Assembly: GCF_008011855.1 (NCBI RefSeq) | Contig: NZ_VOUX01000033.1 | Location: 1,116,001-1,180,000 of the forward strand | Reading direction: 5' to 3' | DNA from: Serratia bockelmannii | GTDB lineage: Bacteria; Pseudomonadota; Gammaproteobacteria; Enterobacterales; Enterobacteriaceae | DNA length: 64,000 nt | Shown here: positions 1-8,370 of the stretch, piece by piece | How positions within the stretch are numbered: the first letter of the stretch is position 1 | Layout of the letters: each line of letters opens with the position of its first letter | The notes under the pieces: model-generated | The model's input: only the letters and a program-made list of their open reading frames with translations | Told to the model about the DNA's origin: nothing | Databases searched by the model: none | Translations under genes and position numbers: made by a program

Positions 1-1239
1 GTGACCGACCATGCGGCTACCTTGACCTACTCTTTCCCCGTCTATACCGACAGCGACAAGACGGGCGCCGCGCAGCTTACCGCCGCCCAGCAAGCCCAAA
101 CCAAGCTTTCATTGCAATCCTGGTCGGATGTGGCCAACATCACGTTCACCGAGGTTAAAGGCAACGACGCGAAAAATGCAGATATCAAGTTTGGTTTTTA
201 TAAGGCGGCCAGCGGGGGTAATTACACCTCGTATGAAAGTACGCAGAGCAATCTCAAAAGCACCATTTGGATCAGCGGCAATAACGGCTACGACGCCTCC
301 AATCCGCAAACCAATAACTACGCCAGGGATACGCTGACTCATGAAATAGGGCATGCGTTGGGGCTTTCTCATCCCGGCAATTATGATGCGTCAAATGCCA
401 CCTACCCCACCTACGCCAACTCGGCGAAGTATTATGAAGACGACCATCAATATTCTTTGATGAGCTATTTTAACGAACAATACACCAGCGCTGACTATAA
501 AGGCGTTTGGCCATCAGGGCCGCAGCTGGATGATATTACCGCCATACAGAAGCTTTACGGCGCGAATACCACCACGCGCACCGGCGATACCACCTATGGT
601 TTCAACTCGAATACGGACAGAGACTTTCTGAGCGTTAAGGCGTCCACGGACAAAATCGTGGCGGCTATCTGGGATGCCGGCGGCAATGACACGCTGGATT
701 TTTCAGGCTACAGCCAGGATCAGCGCATCAACATTAACGAAGGCGCATTCTCTGATGTGGGCGGCTTGAAGGCAAATATCGCCATCGCCTACGGCGCACA
801 GATTGAAAATATCATCGGCGGCAGCGGCGCAGACATTTTAGTGGGCAACGCGCTGAACAATACGCTAAAAGGCGGTGCAGGCAACGACATCATTTACGGT
901 GCCGGCGGCGCCGATCAGCTCTGGGGCAATGCAGGCGCGGACACCTTCGTCTTCCGCGAAGCCGGCGACAGCCAAGCCGCCGCGCCGGATTGGATCCGCG
1001 ATTTCCAGACGGCGGTGGATAAAATCGATCTGTCGTGGCTCAACCAGACGGCTAAGGCCGACGGGAGCGAGCTGCACTTCGTGGATAGTTTAAGCGGCTC
1101 GTTGTATGAAGCGGCGCTGAATTATGACGCGCAGCAGAATGTCACCGATCTGGCCATCAATCTCTCCGGCAATCAATTACCTGATTTCCTTGTCAAAATC
1201 GTTGGGCATGTCGACGCTTCCGCCGATATTCTCGTCTAG
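1..1239 (+). CDS. Serralysin-family secreted zinc metalloprotease, 5' end outside the window
   Basis: M10B (serralysin) endopeptidase secreted by a type I ABC exporter. The zinc site HEIGHALGLSH lies at residues 114-124 of the visible part, followed by the Met-turn in YSLMSYF near residue 154. Glycine/aspartate-rich RTX calcium repeats (GGSGAD, GGAGND, GNAGAD) follow at about residues 270-315, then the C-terminal secretion domain ending in hydrophobic residues. The visible 412 residues lack roughly the first 60-70 residues of a usual 470-490 aa serralysin, so the GTG at base 1 is not taken as the start. Several serralysin paralogues exist in S. marcescens and I cannot tell which this is. No protease inhibitor or exporter genes follow; a terminator hairpin comes directly after. 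Confidence 0.93.
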   Translation: MTDHAATLTYSFPVYTDSDKTGAAQLTAAQQAQTKLSLQSWSDVANITFTEVKGNDAKNADIKFGFYKAASGGNYTSYESTQSNLKSTIWISGNNGYDASNPQTNNYARDTLTHEIGHALGLSHPGNYDASNATYPTYANSAKYYEDDHQYSLMSYFNEQYTSADYKGVWPSGPQLDDITAIQKLYGANTTTRTGDTTYGFNSNTDRDFLSVKASTDKIVAAIWDAGGNDTLDFSGYSQDQRININEGAFSDVGGLKANIAIAYGAQIENIIGGSGADILVGNALNNTLKGGAGNDIIYGAGGADQLWGNAGADTFVFREAGDSQAAAPDWIRDFQTAVDKIDLSWLNQTAKADGSELHFVDSLSGSLYEAALNYDAQQNVTDLAINLSGNQLPDFLVKIVGHVDASADILV

Positions 1240-1253
1240 CCAAGGCAAACCCG

Positions 1254-1287
1254 CAGTCCGGCCTTTACGCCGGACTGTTTATTTCTT
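1254..1287 (+). terminator. Rho-independent terminator of the protease gene
   Basis: A 9-bp perfect stem (CAGTCCGGC / GCCGGACTG) with a 6-base loop starts 15 bases after the protease stop codon and is followed by a T-rich tract (TTTATTTCTTTTC). Confidence 0.85.
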
Positions 1288-1476
1288 TTCAGGCCTGCCG
1301 CTGGCGTTTTTTGCGCGGTTCCCATATCGCCAAAGCAGTAAATGGGTGTGGGGAGCAACGGAACAACAAACGCACTTAAGCAGTCAATTTAAATGACTAT
1401 TAATCTATAAATTAAAAAGTTATCACGTCATCGCCAGAAATCATCCGTTCTTCTTTCTTGTCTCATCCATCACACA

Positions 1477-1495
1477 GCAAATGATATTCATTATC
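1477..1495 (+). promoter_or_regulatory. Fur box upstream of the bacteriocin operon
   Basis: GCAAATGATATTCATTATC matches the 19-bp Fur consensus GATAATGATAATCATTATC at 16 of 19 positions. It lies in the 418-base gap between the protease and the fibre-like gene, about 165 bases before the start codon. Iron control is expected for a toxin that enters through iron-regulated TonB-dependent receptors. The stretch 1288-1476 shows nothing else I can name. Confidence 0.72.
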
Positions 1496-1525
1496 ATTTG
1501 ATATCTATTCCTGATGCTCATAACC

Positions 1526-1545
1526 TACTGTTCATGCATACAGTT
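1526..1545 (+). promoter_or_regulatory. LexA (SOS) box upstream of the bacteriocin operon
   Basis: TACTGTTCATGCATACAGTT keeps the CTG-N10-CAG core with T/A flanks, and matches the enterobacterial LexA consensus TACTG-(TA)5-CAGTA at 15 of 20 positions. It sits 30 bases after the Fur box and about 113 bases before the first start codon. Fur plus LexA control is a known arrangement for Ton-dependent colicins such as Ia and Ib. Confidence 0.75.
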
Positions 1546-1658
1546 TTCGTGATTTTTAACCATCCTCGCCTTAAATGTGCAGCGTCGTTAACTGTCTGTA
1601 AAGCGTTACCATGTGCCATTTCTATGGCAGGAACTTATTAATAAACCGAGGAATTATC

Positions 1659-2819
1659 ATGGCTGAACAAAAGAAAAATGCCCAGGTACAGAGTGGCGTC
1701 AACGACGACATCACCGAACTAAAGTCGCTGACTACACTGCGCAAACGGGTCGTCAGCGACGGTGAAATCGTCTCAAAATCTGCCAACGGCTTTCGACTGG
1801 CCAACGGCAACACCGGCGTGATGTTGCGTAACGATGGCAAAGATTTTTATGCCCTGACCACACCAAACGGGCAGGCCCAGGACGGGCAGTGGAACACGCT
1901 GCGCCCCTTCTCGTTCAATCTGGTTTCCGGTCGGGTGGCTCTGCGCAACGGCGTAGATATCTCCGGCGGGGCGATGGTGTCGCATAATGCCGGCATCTCC
2001 ACCGCGACCACCGGTCCAGCCCCACTTATTAATGGGCAGGTCTATGATGCGGCTGCCGTACATACCGACTTCACCAGCGGTAACGTCACTACGGCCATGT
2101 TGATGGGGTCACGCGTGGTCGCCGGCAAAGAGGATTATGGCCTGCTCTCTTACCGCGATTGGCAGGGAAACTGGAATGAACTCCGGGTCAAACCCAATGC
2201 CGAGCTGTCTGTTGGGCAACTGACCAAACGCAACGCTCACGGCTGGTTCACTGCAAGCCCGCCTGAGAATGTCGATAAATCGCAGGAGTCCATTACCAAC
2301 GGGCTTTATTTACCTAATCCAGGTAACAAACACGTAAAAATTTATCATCACGACCATGTGAAGTACAACGAGCTGGTCATTAACGTGAGTGACGGCAATA
2401 AAAATAGCTGGTTCGTTTTCAAAGAAGACGGCTATGCCGTCACCGGCGGCGGGTGGAACATCAGCTCTGACGTCCGTATGAAAACGGAAATAACCTCAAT
2501 CGACGGCGCCCTGGACAAGCTGGCCAACATCGGCGGCTACACCTACCTCAAACAGGGCGTGCCGGAAGCCGGCGTGATTGCACAGGAAGTGGAAGAGGTT
2601 CTCCCCCAATCCGTTGCCCAGACCGAGCTGAAACTCAATGACGGCAGCGTACTGAAAGATGCCCGCAGCATCAATATCAACGGCGTAGTGGCGTTGCTGG
2701 TTGAGGCGCTTAAGGAAGAACGAGCGCTCCGAGAGGCCGAATGTAATGCAGAGCGCAAAGCCCGTATCGAGCTGGAAACACGACTGGTAACGCTGGAAAA
2801 GGCACTCGCGCAGAAGTAA
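1659..2819 (+). CDS. Phage-fibre-like protein with C-terminal S74 (intramolecular chaperone) domain
   Basis: 386-residue protein. The ATG at 1659 is chosen over an upstream frame extension because an ACCGAGG ribosome site precedes it and the sequence MAEQKKN begins there. The N-terminal two thirds look like beta-rich tail-fibre sequence with no named domain. From about residue 268 an S74/endosialidase-type chaperone domain begins (SSDVRMKTEI, GVIAQEVEEVLPQ, then the helical ALKEERALREAE segment). In phages this domain drives trimerisation of fibres and then cleaves itself off before the conserved serine. No capsid, tail or terminase genes lie nearby. It is the first gene behind the Fur and LexA boxes and is followed 58 bases later by a colicin-like toxin, so a role in bacteriocin delivery or receptor binding is plausible but is inference. 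Confidence 0.8.
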   Translation: MAEQKKNAQVQSGVNDDITELKSLTTLRKRVVSDGEIVSKSANGFRLANGNTGVMLRNDGKDFYALTTPNGQAQDGQWNTLRPFSFNLVSGRVALRNGVDISGGAMVSHNAGISTATTGPAPLINGQVYDAAAVHTDFTSGNVTTAMLMGSRVVAGKEDYGLLSYRDWQGNWNELRVKPNAELSVGQLTKRNAHGWFTASPPENVDKSQESITNGLYLPNPGNKHVKIYHHDHVKYNELVINVSDGNKNSWFVFKEDGYAVTGGGWNISSDVRMKTEITSIDGALDKLANIGGYTYLKQGVPEAGVIAQEVEEVLPQSVAQTELKLNDGSVLKDARSININGVVALLVEALKEERALREAECNAERKARIELETRLVTLEKALAQK

Positions 2820-2877
2820 ATCAGCAACAGTCGTCTGGCTGGTTCGCTGTGTAACCCCATGAAACAAGGATGAAAAA

Positions 2878-5136
2878 ATGCCGCAAGATATTGCTGAAGA
2901 AGAAATGGTGGTGCTTTCTGACCCACCTCCGCAACTCAATGCCGGGTCAGGGGCCGTTGGCAACGGTCAGTTGCCGGGGGTATACAGTGGTTTTAGCCCC
3001 CAGGAAACCGGTCGATTGAATGGATTGGGCTATGATACCAATCCGACCGGTCCTGTCGGGGGCACAAACATTAATATTTATTCGGCCCCCGATATCTCCC
3101 GCATGGGTGTTCAAAACCGACTGGAACCACGTCCTGACCCGTCCGGTCAAACGCTGGGTATCGGATTCAGTACGGTGTTGGATGAGTATCTGAACAAGTC
3201 CGATAATGACCATTGCCCCGTTTGTGGGCGAGAAAACTGCAAATACTGGAAAAATGACCGTGTGTTGTTGAATTCCATGAGGAAAAACGAAAACAACCTG
3301 CGCGGCAACCTGTTCGGCGCAAAACTGCCACTGCAGGTGACCGTCAGAAACACGGCGACGCGGTTTAATCATAGTCTGCCCAACGTCCTATATCCGTTAA
3401 TCAATATCCCGGGTATGGTGACCGCACCGCCGTCTGCGTTTTCAAAAGAAAACTTTAAAAATCTGATGTATCTGCGCAAAAAAATGGCGCATTTCATGAA
3501 ACTCACGGAGGAAGAGCGGCGCGCATTACAAATCGCCTTATACCGACACTCTGCACCCGATACGTATAATCCAGCGTTTGCCCAGCTCGACCGCGGCGAT
3601 TTCAGGAATGGGGTGAAAACGCTTTACGGGTTAATGGCAGACACCGAGCAAAACCGGTATGTGCTGAGCGTGTTGATCAGCGAACTGGAAAAGCGCGGCC
3701 TCAGCGATGATGGCATCAACCAGCTTAAGACGGAACTTGCTGCCAAAACTCCGGAGGCAAAGGCCAAGGCAGAAGAGGCCCGCAAAGCCGAGGAGGCCCG
3801 TCGAGTTGAAGAAGCTCGCAAAGCAGAGGAAGCCCGTCGAGCTGAAGAAGCCCGCAAAGCCGAAGAGGCCCGTAAGGCTGAAGCAGCACGCAAGACTGAA
3901 GCAGCACGGAAAGCGCTGTTCGCCAAAGCCGGCGTACTGGACGCCCCGGTCTATACACCCGGCATGATAAAAGCGGCCAATGCCGCGATGGCCACCGCCG
4001 GGGTCATGGTGCTCAACCGTGCGGGCGGTATGGTACAATTATCGACATGGGTCAACAGCGTGATGACCACCGTCAGTGAGCTGGCCGGCTGGGTATCCAG
4101 CGCAGTGTGGCGCGGCGCGGTGGAAGTTTCCCGGATTGCCACGGTCAGTGCTGCAGGCCCGGCAGTCGGCGCCTTCGTTGTCGGATTCTGGCCGGGGAAA
4201 GCCGGTGAGGGGAGCGACCGGGTTCCAGGGCGCGACATTGAGATGTTTGCTGCGCAGGCTCAACTGTTTGCCGCAGGGAAAACACCGATTCAGCCGGAAA
4301 TGACCACGGTCGATTTACCGGTGCGCGGGTTTATTCGCCGGGGGAATAACGGCCAGCAAGAGGTAATACTGGTCAAAACAGGAACGGGCGGCGTCTCCGC
4401 TACCGTGCCGGTGTATCGGCCGGTTCGCGATGAAACAACCGGCCTGGACCGGATCACCTTGCCGGCGGTGGCCGGTGCGCCGGGGCGAACCATTTTGATA
4501 AACCCGGGCACCGCCCCGTCGGGGCCGTGGCATACCGGCAATCCTGCGCCTGCAGCGCCGGTAACGCCGGTGCATACCGGTACAGAGATAAAGCAGGCCG
4601 ACAGTATCGTCACGACGACCTTTCCGGCAGGCGACCTGCCACTGCAGGATTTTATCTACTGGCAGCCTGATGCAACGGGGACCGGCGTTGAGCCAGTCTA
4701 TGTCATGCTCAGTGGTATCTATGGTGAAACCAACGCTAAAGGGCAATACAGTGGTCGCGACTACAACACGGACAAGGCCGGTGGCCCAATTCAGAATCTG
4801 GACTGGAAAACCGCCATCATTGACCGCGCCGGCGTGGATAAAGTGAAGCTGCATACCGGGCGGTTTGGGGCGTCAGCGGAAAATGCGGTAATGATCGATC
4901 GTTTGGAGAAAATCCTGAAGGGTGAACTACAGGCGACTGACACCGACAAACGTTACTACACCCATGAAGTCAGGGAACTTGAGCGTTATCGTGCTCTGGG
5001 GATCGCAGATAGTACGGTTCCCGAAAATGACTACGAAGTCTGGAACAACACCCATACGGCGACGTTGGAAGACTATAGGTTGAGTTCTGATGAAACTCTT
5101 TTGTATACGCCTGAAGCGTTGAATCCGCAGAAATAA
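2878..5136 (+). CDS. Colicin/S-type pyocin-like bacteriocin with TonB box
   Basis: 752-residue toxin with AAGGATG as ribosome site. Residues 8-12 (EEMVV) resemble colicin TonB boxes such as DTMVV, followed by a Gly/Pro-rich segment. Residues about 60-290 form an unrecognised domain carrying a CPVCGRENC cluster at 113-121 that could bind a metal. Residues about 290-350 are a highly charged Ala/Glu/Arg/Lys coiled coil. A helical hydrophobic patch (about 355-440) and a pyocin-S-type translocation region (about 440-610) follow. The last about 140 residues, with THEVRELERYRALG and WNNTHTATLEDYRL, are the likely killing domain; histidines 696, 726 and tryptophan 722 stand out, suggesting a nuclease, but I cannot assign the family. 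No signal peptide. The immunity gene follows by 16 bases. No lysis gene is visible. Confidence 0.82.
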   Translation: MPQDIAEEEMVVLSDPPPQLNAGSGAVGNGQLPGVYSGFSPQETGRLNGLGYDTNPTGPVGGTNINIYSAPDISRMGVQNRLEPRPDPSGQTLGIGFSTVLDEYLNKSDNDHCPVCGRENCKYWKNDRVLLNSMRKNENNLRGNLFGAKLPLQVTVRNTATRFNHSLPNVLYPLINIPGMVTAPPSAFSKENFKNLMYLRKKMAHFMKLTEEERRALQIALYRHSAPDTYNPAFAQLDRGDFRNGVKTLYGLMADTEQNRYVLSVLISELEKRGLSDDGINQLKTELAAKTPEAKAKAEEARKAEEARRVEEARKAEEARRAEEARKAEEARKAEAARKTEAARKALFAKAGVLDAPVYTPGMIKAANAAMATAGVMVLNRAGGMVQLSTWVNSVMTTVSELAGWVSSAVWRGAVEVSRIATVSAAGPAVGAFVVGFWPGKAGEGSDRVPGRDIEMFAAQAQLFAAGKTPIQPEMTTVDLPVRGFIRRGNNGQQEVILVKTGTGGVSATVPVYRPVRDETTGLDRITLPAVAGAPGRTILINPGTAPSGPWHTGNPAPAAPVTPVHTGTEIKQADSIVTTTFPAGDLPLQDFIYWQPDATGTGVEPVYVMLSGIYGETNAKGQYSGRDYNTDKAGGPIQNLDWKTAIIDRAGVDKVKLHTGRFGASAENAVMIDRLEKILKGELQATDTDKRYYTHEVRELERYRALGIADSTVPENDYEVWNNTHTATLEDYRLSSDETLLYTPEALNPQK

Positions 5137-5152
5137 ATATCGAGGTGTTTAA

Positions 5153-5443
5153 ATGATTGATTTTGATGAAATGGTTAAAAATGAAGATATGGCCGATGTT
5201 ATTTTATTTCTGGTAAGTCGTGGAGAAAACGGTATAGCGTATCCATCAATGGACCGGTTTTTTGGCCGGCATAAAGCTGCTGAGAAGTATGAATCTTATA
5301 ACATCAAGCTAATCCATGAGACAAAAAAGCTTGAGGATAGTGGTCAGGTTTTTTCAGCTAGAACTTATGGTTCTGGGTGTAAGAAGGGACCGAACTGGAA
5401 AGAACCCGCATTCGTAACCGAGAAAAAATACGGTATTGAGTAA
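5153..5443 (+). CDS. Probable cognate immunity protein
   Basis: 96-residue soluble protein starting 16 bases after the toxin stop, behind GAGGTG. It is acidic in the first half (DFDEMVKNEDMAD) and ends in GPNWKEPAFVTEKKYGIE. Small size, position directly after a colicin-like toxin and absence of signal or membrane segments fit a cytoplasmic immunity protein that binds the toxin's C-terminal domain. This is inferred from context; I do not recognise the family by name. A strong terminator follows, closing the three-gene operon. Confidence 0.75.
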   Translation: MIDFDEMVKNEDMADVILFLVSRGENGIAYPSMDRFFGRHKAAEKYESYNIKLIHETKKLEDSGQVFSARTYGSGCKKGPNWKEPAFVTEKKYGIE

Positions 5444-5477
5444 TTACCGGTGCCTTCGATAAGTGAGTTTTAAGCAG

Positions 5478-5513
5478 CGTCCAGCAACCGAGTGTTTGCT
5501 GGACGTTTTCTTT
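5478..5513 (+). terminator. Terminator of the bacteriocin operon
   Basis: A perfect 10-bp stem CGTCCAGCAA / TTGCTGGACG (5478-5487 and 5496-5505) with an 8-base loop is followed by TTTTCTTT. Confidence 0.85.
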
Positions 5514-5610
5514 GGTGGCTAATTCCGCGCCAGATTGGTTTTCAGTCCAGCCCAGGGTCAGAAAACGACGGTTTTGGCTCCGTTGCTCCCCCCAAATCGC
5601 GCAGACGAGG

Positions 5611-6663
5611 TCACACCGCCTCCAGCTCCGCCGCCAGGGTGGCGACCAGCTCCGCCGCCGGCATCGGCCGCGCCAGGCCCACGCCCTGCCCGGCCCACAG
5701 CGACATAAACTCCCCGCGCCCGGCCTTGGCCGCCGCCTGGCGGATATCGCCGGTGAGCGCGTTCTGCACCGGATAAGGCAGGATCTGCGCCTCTTCCGCG
5801 CGCATCTGCCGCATGAAATCATTGACGATGCCGCGCGCCGGGCGGCCGCTGAAGGCGCGCGTCAGGCGCGTGCTGTCATCGCCGGCGTTGCGCAGCGCCG
5901 CCCGCCAGGCTTCGGCGATGCCCGACTCCGGGCTGCACAGGAACGCGGTGCCCAGCTGCGCCGCCTGCGCGCCCAGCAATTGCGCCGCTGCGATGCCGCG
6001 CCCGTTCATGATGCCGCCTGCGGCGATCGCCGGGATCTTCACCGCCGCCACCACCTGCGGCAGCAGGGCCATCAGGCCGACGCAGGATTGCTCAATGTCG
6101 CCGAGGAAGGTCGGGCGGTGGCCGCCCGCCTCAGAGCCCGAGACGCACACGAAGTCGGCGCCCGCCTCTTCCCAGGCGCGGGCTTCCGCCACCGTGGTGG
6201 CGGTGCCGATCACCCGCGAGCCGGCCTTCTTGAACTGCGTGACCGTGGCGCGCGGCAGCACGCCGAAGGTGAAGCTGACCACCGGCGGCGCCGCCTCCAA
6301 CAGGGCCGCGATCTGGTCGCGGTTGTTTTCGGCGAATTGGGTCGGCATGGGAGGCTCACTCAGCCCCAGCGCTTCGCGGAACGGCCGCAGCAGGTGCTGG
6401 GCGCGCTTGAGCTCGGCGAGATCCGGGTGCTGCTCATCGAGCAGAAACAGATTGATGTTGAACGGCGCGGCGGTCTGCGCGCGGATCTGCTGCACCCGTT
6501 CGAGGATCACCGCCGGTGAAAACAGCGCCGCCGCGCACGATCCCAGCGCCCCGGCGTTGCTCACCGCCACCGCCAACGCCGGCGGCGACGCGCCGTTCAT
6601 CGGCCCCTGAACGATCGGATAGCGCAGCCCAAGCTCGCGGGCAAAAGCAGAAGGTGCCGTCAT
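5611..6663 (-). CDS. Nitronate monooxygenase (2-nitropropane dioxygenase family)
   Basis: 350-residue FMN-dependent TIM-barrel oxidoreductase that oxidises alkyl nitronates such as propionate 3-nitronate. The FMN-binding start PIVQGPMNG is near residue 16, the GSEAGGHR motif with the conserved active-site histidine lies near 195, and the phosphate-binding IAAGGIMNGRG segment near 228. The ATG at 6663 is preferred to the TTG one codon upstream because AGGGAGA precedes it at normal spacing. Length is normal for the family. It appears to be a single-gene unit; the next gene on this strand starts beyond a 96-base gap. Confidence 0.88.
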   Translation of the reverse strand: MTAPSAFARELGLRYPIVQGPMNGASPPALAVAVSNAGALGSCAAALFSPAVILERVQQIRAQTAAPFNINLFLLDEQHPDLAELKRAQHLLRPFREALGLSEPPMPTQFAENNRDQIAALLEAAPPVVSFTFGVLPRATVTQFKKAGSRVIGTATTVAEARAWEEAGADFVCVSGSEAGGHRPTFLGDIEQSCVGLMALLPQVVAAVKIPAIAAGGIMNGRGIAAAQLLGAQAAQLGTAFLCSPESGIAEAWRAALRNAGDDSTRLTRAFSGRPARGIVNDFMRQMRAEEAQILPYPVQNALTGDIRQAAAKAGRGEFMSLWAGQGVGLARPMPAAELVATLAAELEAV

Positions 6664-6759
6664 CAATGTGTCTCCCTGTGCTGACTACATTCGTCTTACG
6701 GCGGCCGCGCCGCCGAACCGACCAAAAGCATAGCACCTTCTCGCCGCCTGGCCGTGCAG

Positions 6760-8370
6760 TTAATGCTTCACCTGACGCCGGTCGAGCGACAGGAAGTGAT
6801 GCACCACCGGTTTCTCAGGGCCAATGTGGAAGCGCAGCGCCTCCTGCTGCAGGTCGGCGTCGGCGTGCGACACCCGCTGGTGCTGCCGCAGGTGCTCCGC
6901 CCAGGACTCCACCAGGAACCACTCCATGATGCATTCCGGATCGCCGGTGTGCTCGGTGATGCCCCAGGCGTAAGCGCCATCGCGGCGGCGCGCCCGTTCC
7001 AGCATCAGCAGCGTGCGCAAGAACTGCGGCCGGTCCTGTTCGCGGATGCGGTACTCCACCTGGATCATGACCGGGCCGCGATCGTTTTCAACCGGCGTGT
7101 TAACCAACGGCTCCGGCCAATGGTTCGACGGCTGCAGATCGGCCTCACCGGTCGGCAGACGTAGGCGGTGGAACAGCAGCCCCGCCGCCAACAGGCCGAC
7201 GCCGCCGACCAGCAGCGTGGCGGCCACGCCCAGCTCCTGCGCCACCAGTCCCCACAGCAGGCTGCCCGCCGCCATCGCGCCGTTGAACACCATCAGGTAA
7301 ATGGCCAGACCACGGCCACGCACCCAGTTGGGCAGCACGCCCTGCGCCGCGCCGTTAAGCGTGGTCAGCGCGATAATCCAGCCGGCGCCCAGCACCAGCA
7401 GCAGCACCACCGCCAGCCACTGCGGCGGCGCCAGCGACAGGGCCGCCATTACCGCCGCCGTCAGCACCGCCGCCAGCAACACCAGCCCGTCGGCATTCAG
7501 CCGCTGGCGCAGACGCGGCAGCACAATAGCCCCAAGGATCGCCCCGGCGCCTACCGCCCCTAGCAGAACGCCGTAGAAACCGGCGCTGCCGCCCAGCATG
7601 CGGCGCGCCACCAGCGGCAACAGCGCCCAGACCGAGCTGGAGAAGGCGAAGAACACCGCCGCCCGCAGCAGCACCACGTGCAGCTCGCGGCTGGAACGGG
7701 CATAGCGCAGCCCGGCGCGGAAGGCGCCGAAGAAATGCTCCGACAGCCCGCTGTCCTCGGCCTTCGGCCGCTTCCACCACAGCAGCGCCGCGATCACCAG
7801 CACATAGCTCATCACGTCCGCGCCGTAGGCCGCGCCGGCACCGAAGCTGGCCAACAGCAGACCGCCGGCCGCCGGGCCGATGGAGCGGGCGATGTTGATG
7901 CCCAGCGAGTTCAGCGCCACAGCGTTTTTCAGCTCGGCGCGCGGCACCAGCTCCGGCACGATCGCCTGCCAGGTCGGCCCCATCAGCGCCGCGCCGATAC
8001 CGCCGACGAAGGTCAGCGCCAGCAGGTATTCCACCGTCAGCGCGCCGGTCTGCGACAGCAGCAACAGGCTGCCGCTGACGCAGGCCAGCAGAATTTGCAC
8101 GAAGATCAGAAAGCGTCGCCGATCGAGAATGTCCGACAGCACCCCGGCCGGGATCGCCAGCAGGAACACCGGCAGCGTAGCGGCGGTCTGCATCAGCGCC
8201 ACCGCCGAAGGGTTGCTCGACAGGTCGGTGATCAGCCACGAGCTGGCGACGTCGCGCATAAAGCTGCCGACGTTGCCGAGCACCGTGGCGCCCCACAGCA
8301 CCGCAAATAATGGGATTTTCAGCGGCGCGAAGCCGCCCGCCGCCGCCTTGTTTTCCGTCTGTTCAGCCAT
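6760..8370 (-). CDS. MFS transporter of the MFS_3 family with C-terminal soluble extension
   Basis: 536 residues. The first about 410 carry the 12-helix major facilitator fold (SDILDRRRFLIF is the conserved loop 2-3 motif). The last about 110 residues (from GPVMIQVEYRIREQDRP) are soluble and resemble the antibiotic-monooxygenase-like ferredoxin fold found fused in some members of this exporter family. The substrate is unknown; relatives include the enterobactin exporter group. The start overlaps the end of the DoxX gene by 8 bases, so it is the third gene of the hydrolase-doxX-MFS operon. Confidence 0.82.
   Translation of the reverse strand: MAEQTENKAAAGGFAPLKIPLFAVLWGATVLGNVGSFMRDVASSWLITDLSSNPSAVALMQTAATLPVFLLAIPAGVLSDILDRRRFLIFVQILLACVSGSLLLLSQTGALTVEYLLALTFVGGIGAALMGPTWQAIVPELVPRAELKNAVALNSLGINIARSIGPAAGGLLLASFGAGAAYGADVMSYVLVIAALLWWKRPKAEDSGLSEHFFGAFRAGLRYARSSRELHVVLLRAAVFFAFSSSVWALLPLVARRMLGGSAGFYGVLLGAVGAGAILGAIVLPRLRQRLNADGLVLLAAVLTAAVMAALSLAPPQWLAVVLLLVLGAGWIIALTTLNGAAQGVLPNWVRGRGLAIYLMVFNGAMAAGSLLWGLVAQELGVAATLLVGGVGLLAAGLLFHRLRLPTGEADLQPSNHWPEPLVNTPVENDRGPVMIQVEYRIREQDRPQFLRTLLMLERARRRDGAYAWGITEHTGDPECIMEWFLVESWAEHLRQHQRVSHADADLQQEALRFHIGPEKPVVHHFLSLDRRQVKH

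Noticed and set aside
3770..3915. Tandem repeat with period about 12-24 bases
   Set aside because: It encodes the Ala/Glu/Arg coiled coil of the toxin, not a mobile or regulatory repeat.
1659..5443. Prophage or tailocin remnant
   Set aside because: Only one fibre-like gene; no capsid, sheath, tube, terminase, integrase or lysis genes, and the rest of the operon is a colicin-like toxin with immunity.
5512..6519. Long plus-strand open frame (335 codons) opposite the nitronate monooxygenase gene
   Set aside because: Arg/His/Ala-rich shadow frame in GC-rich DNA; the minus-strand protein has full catalytic motifs.
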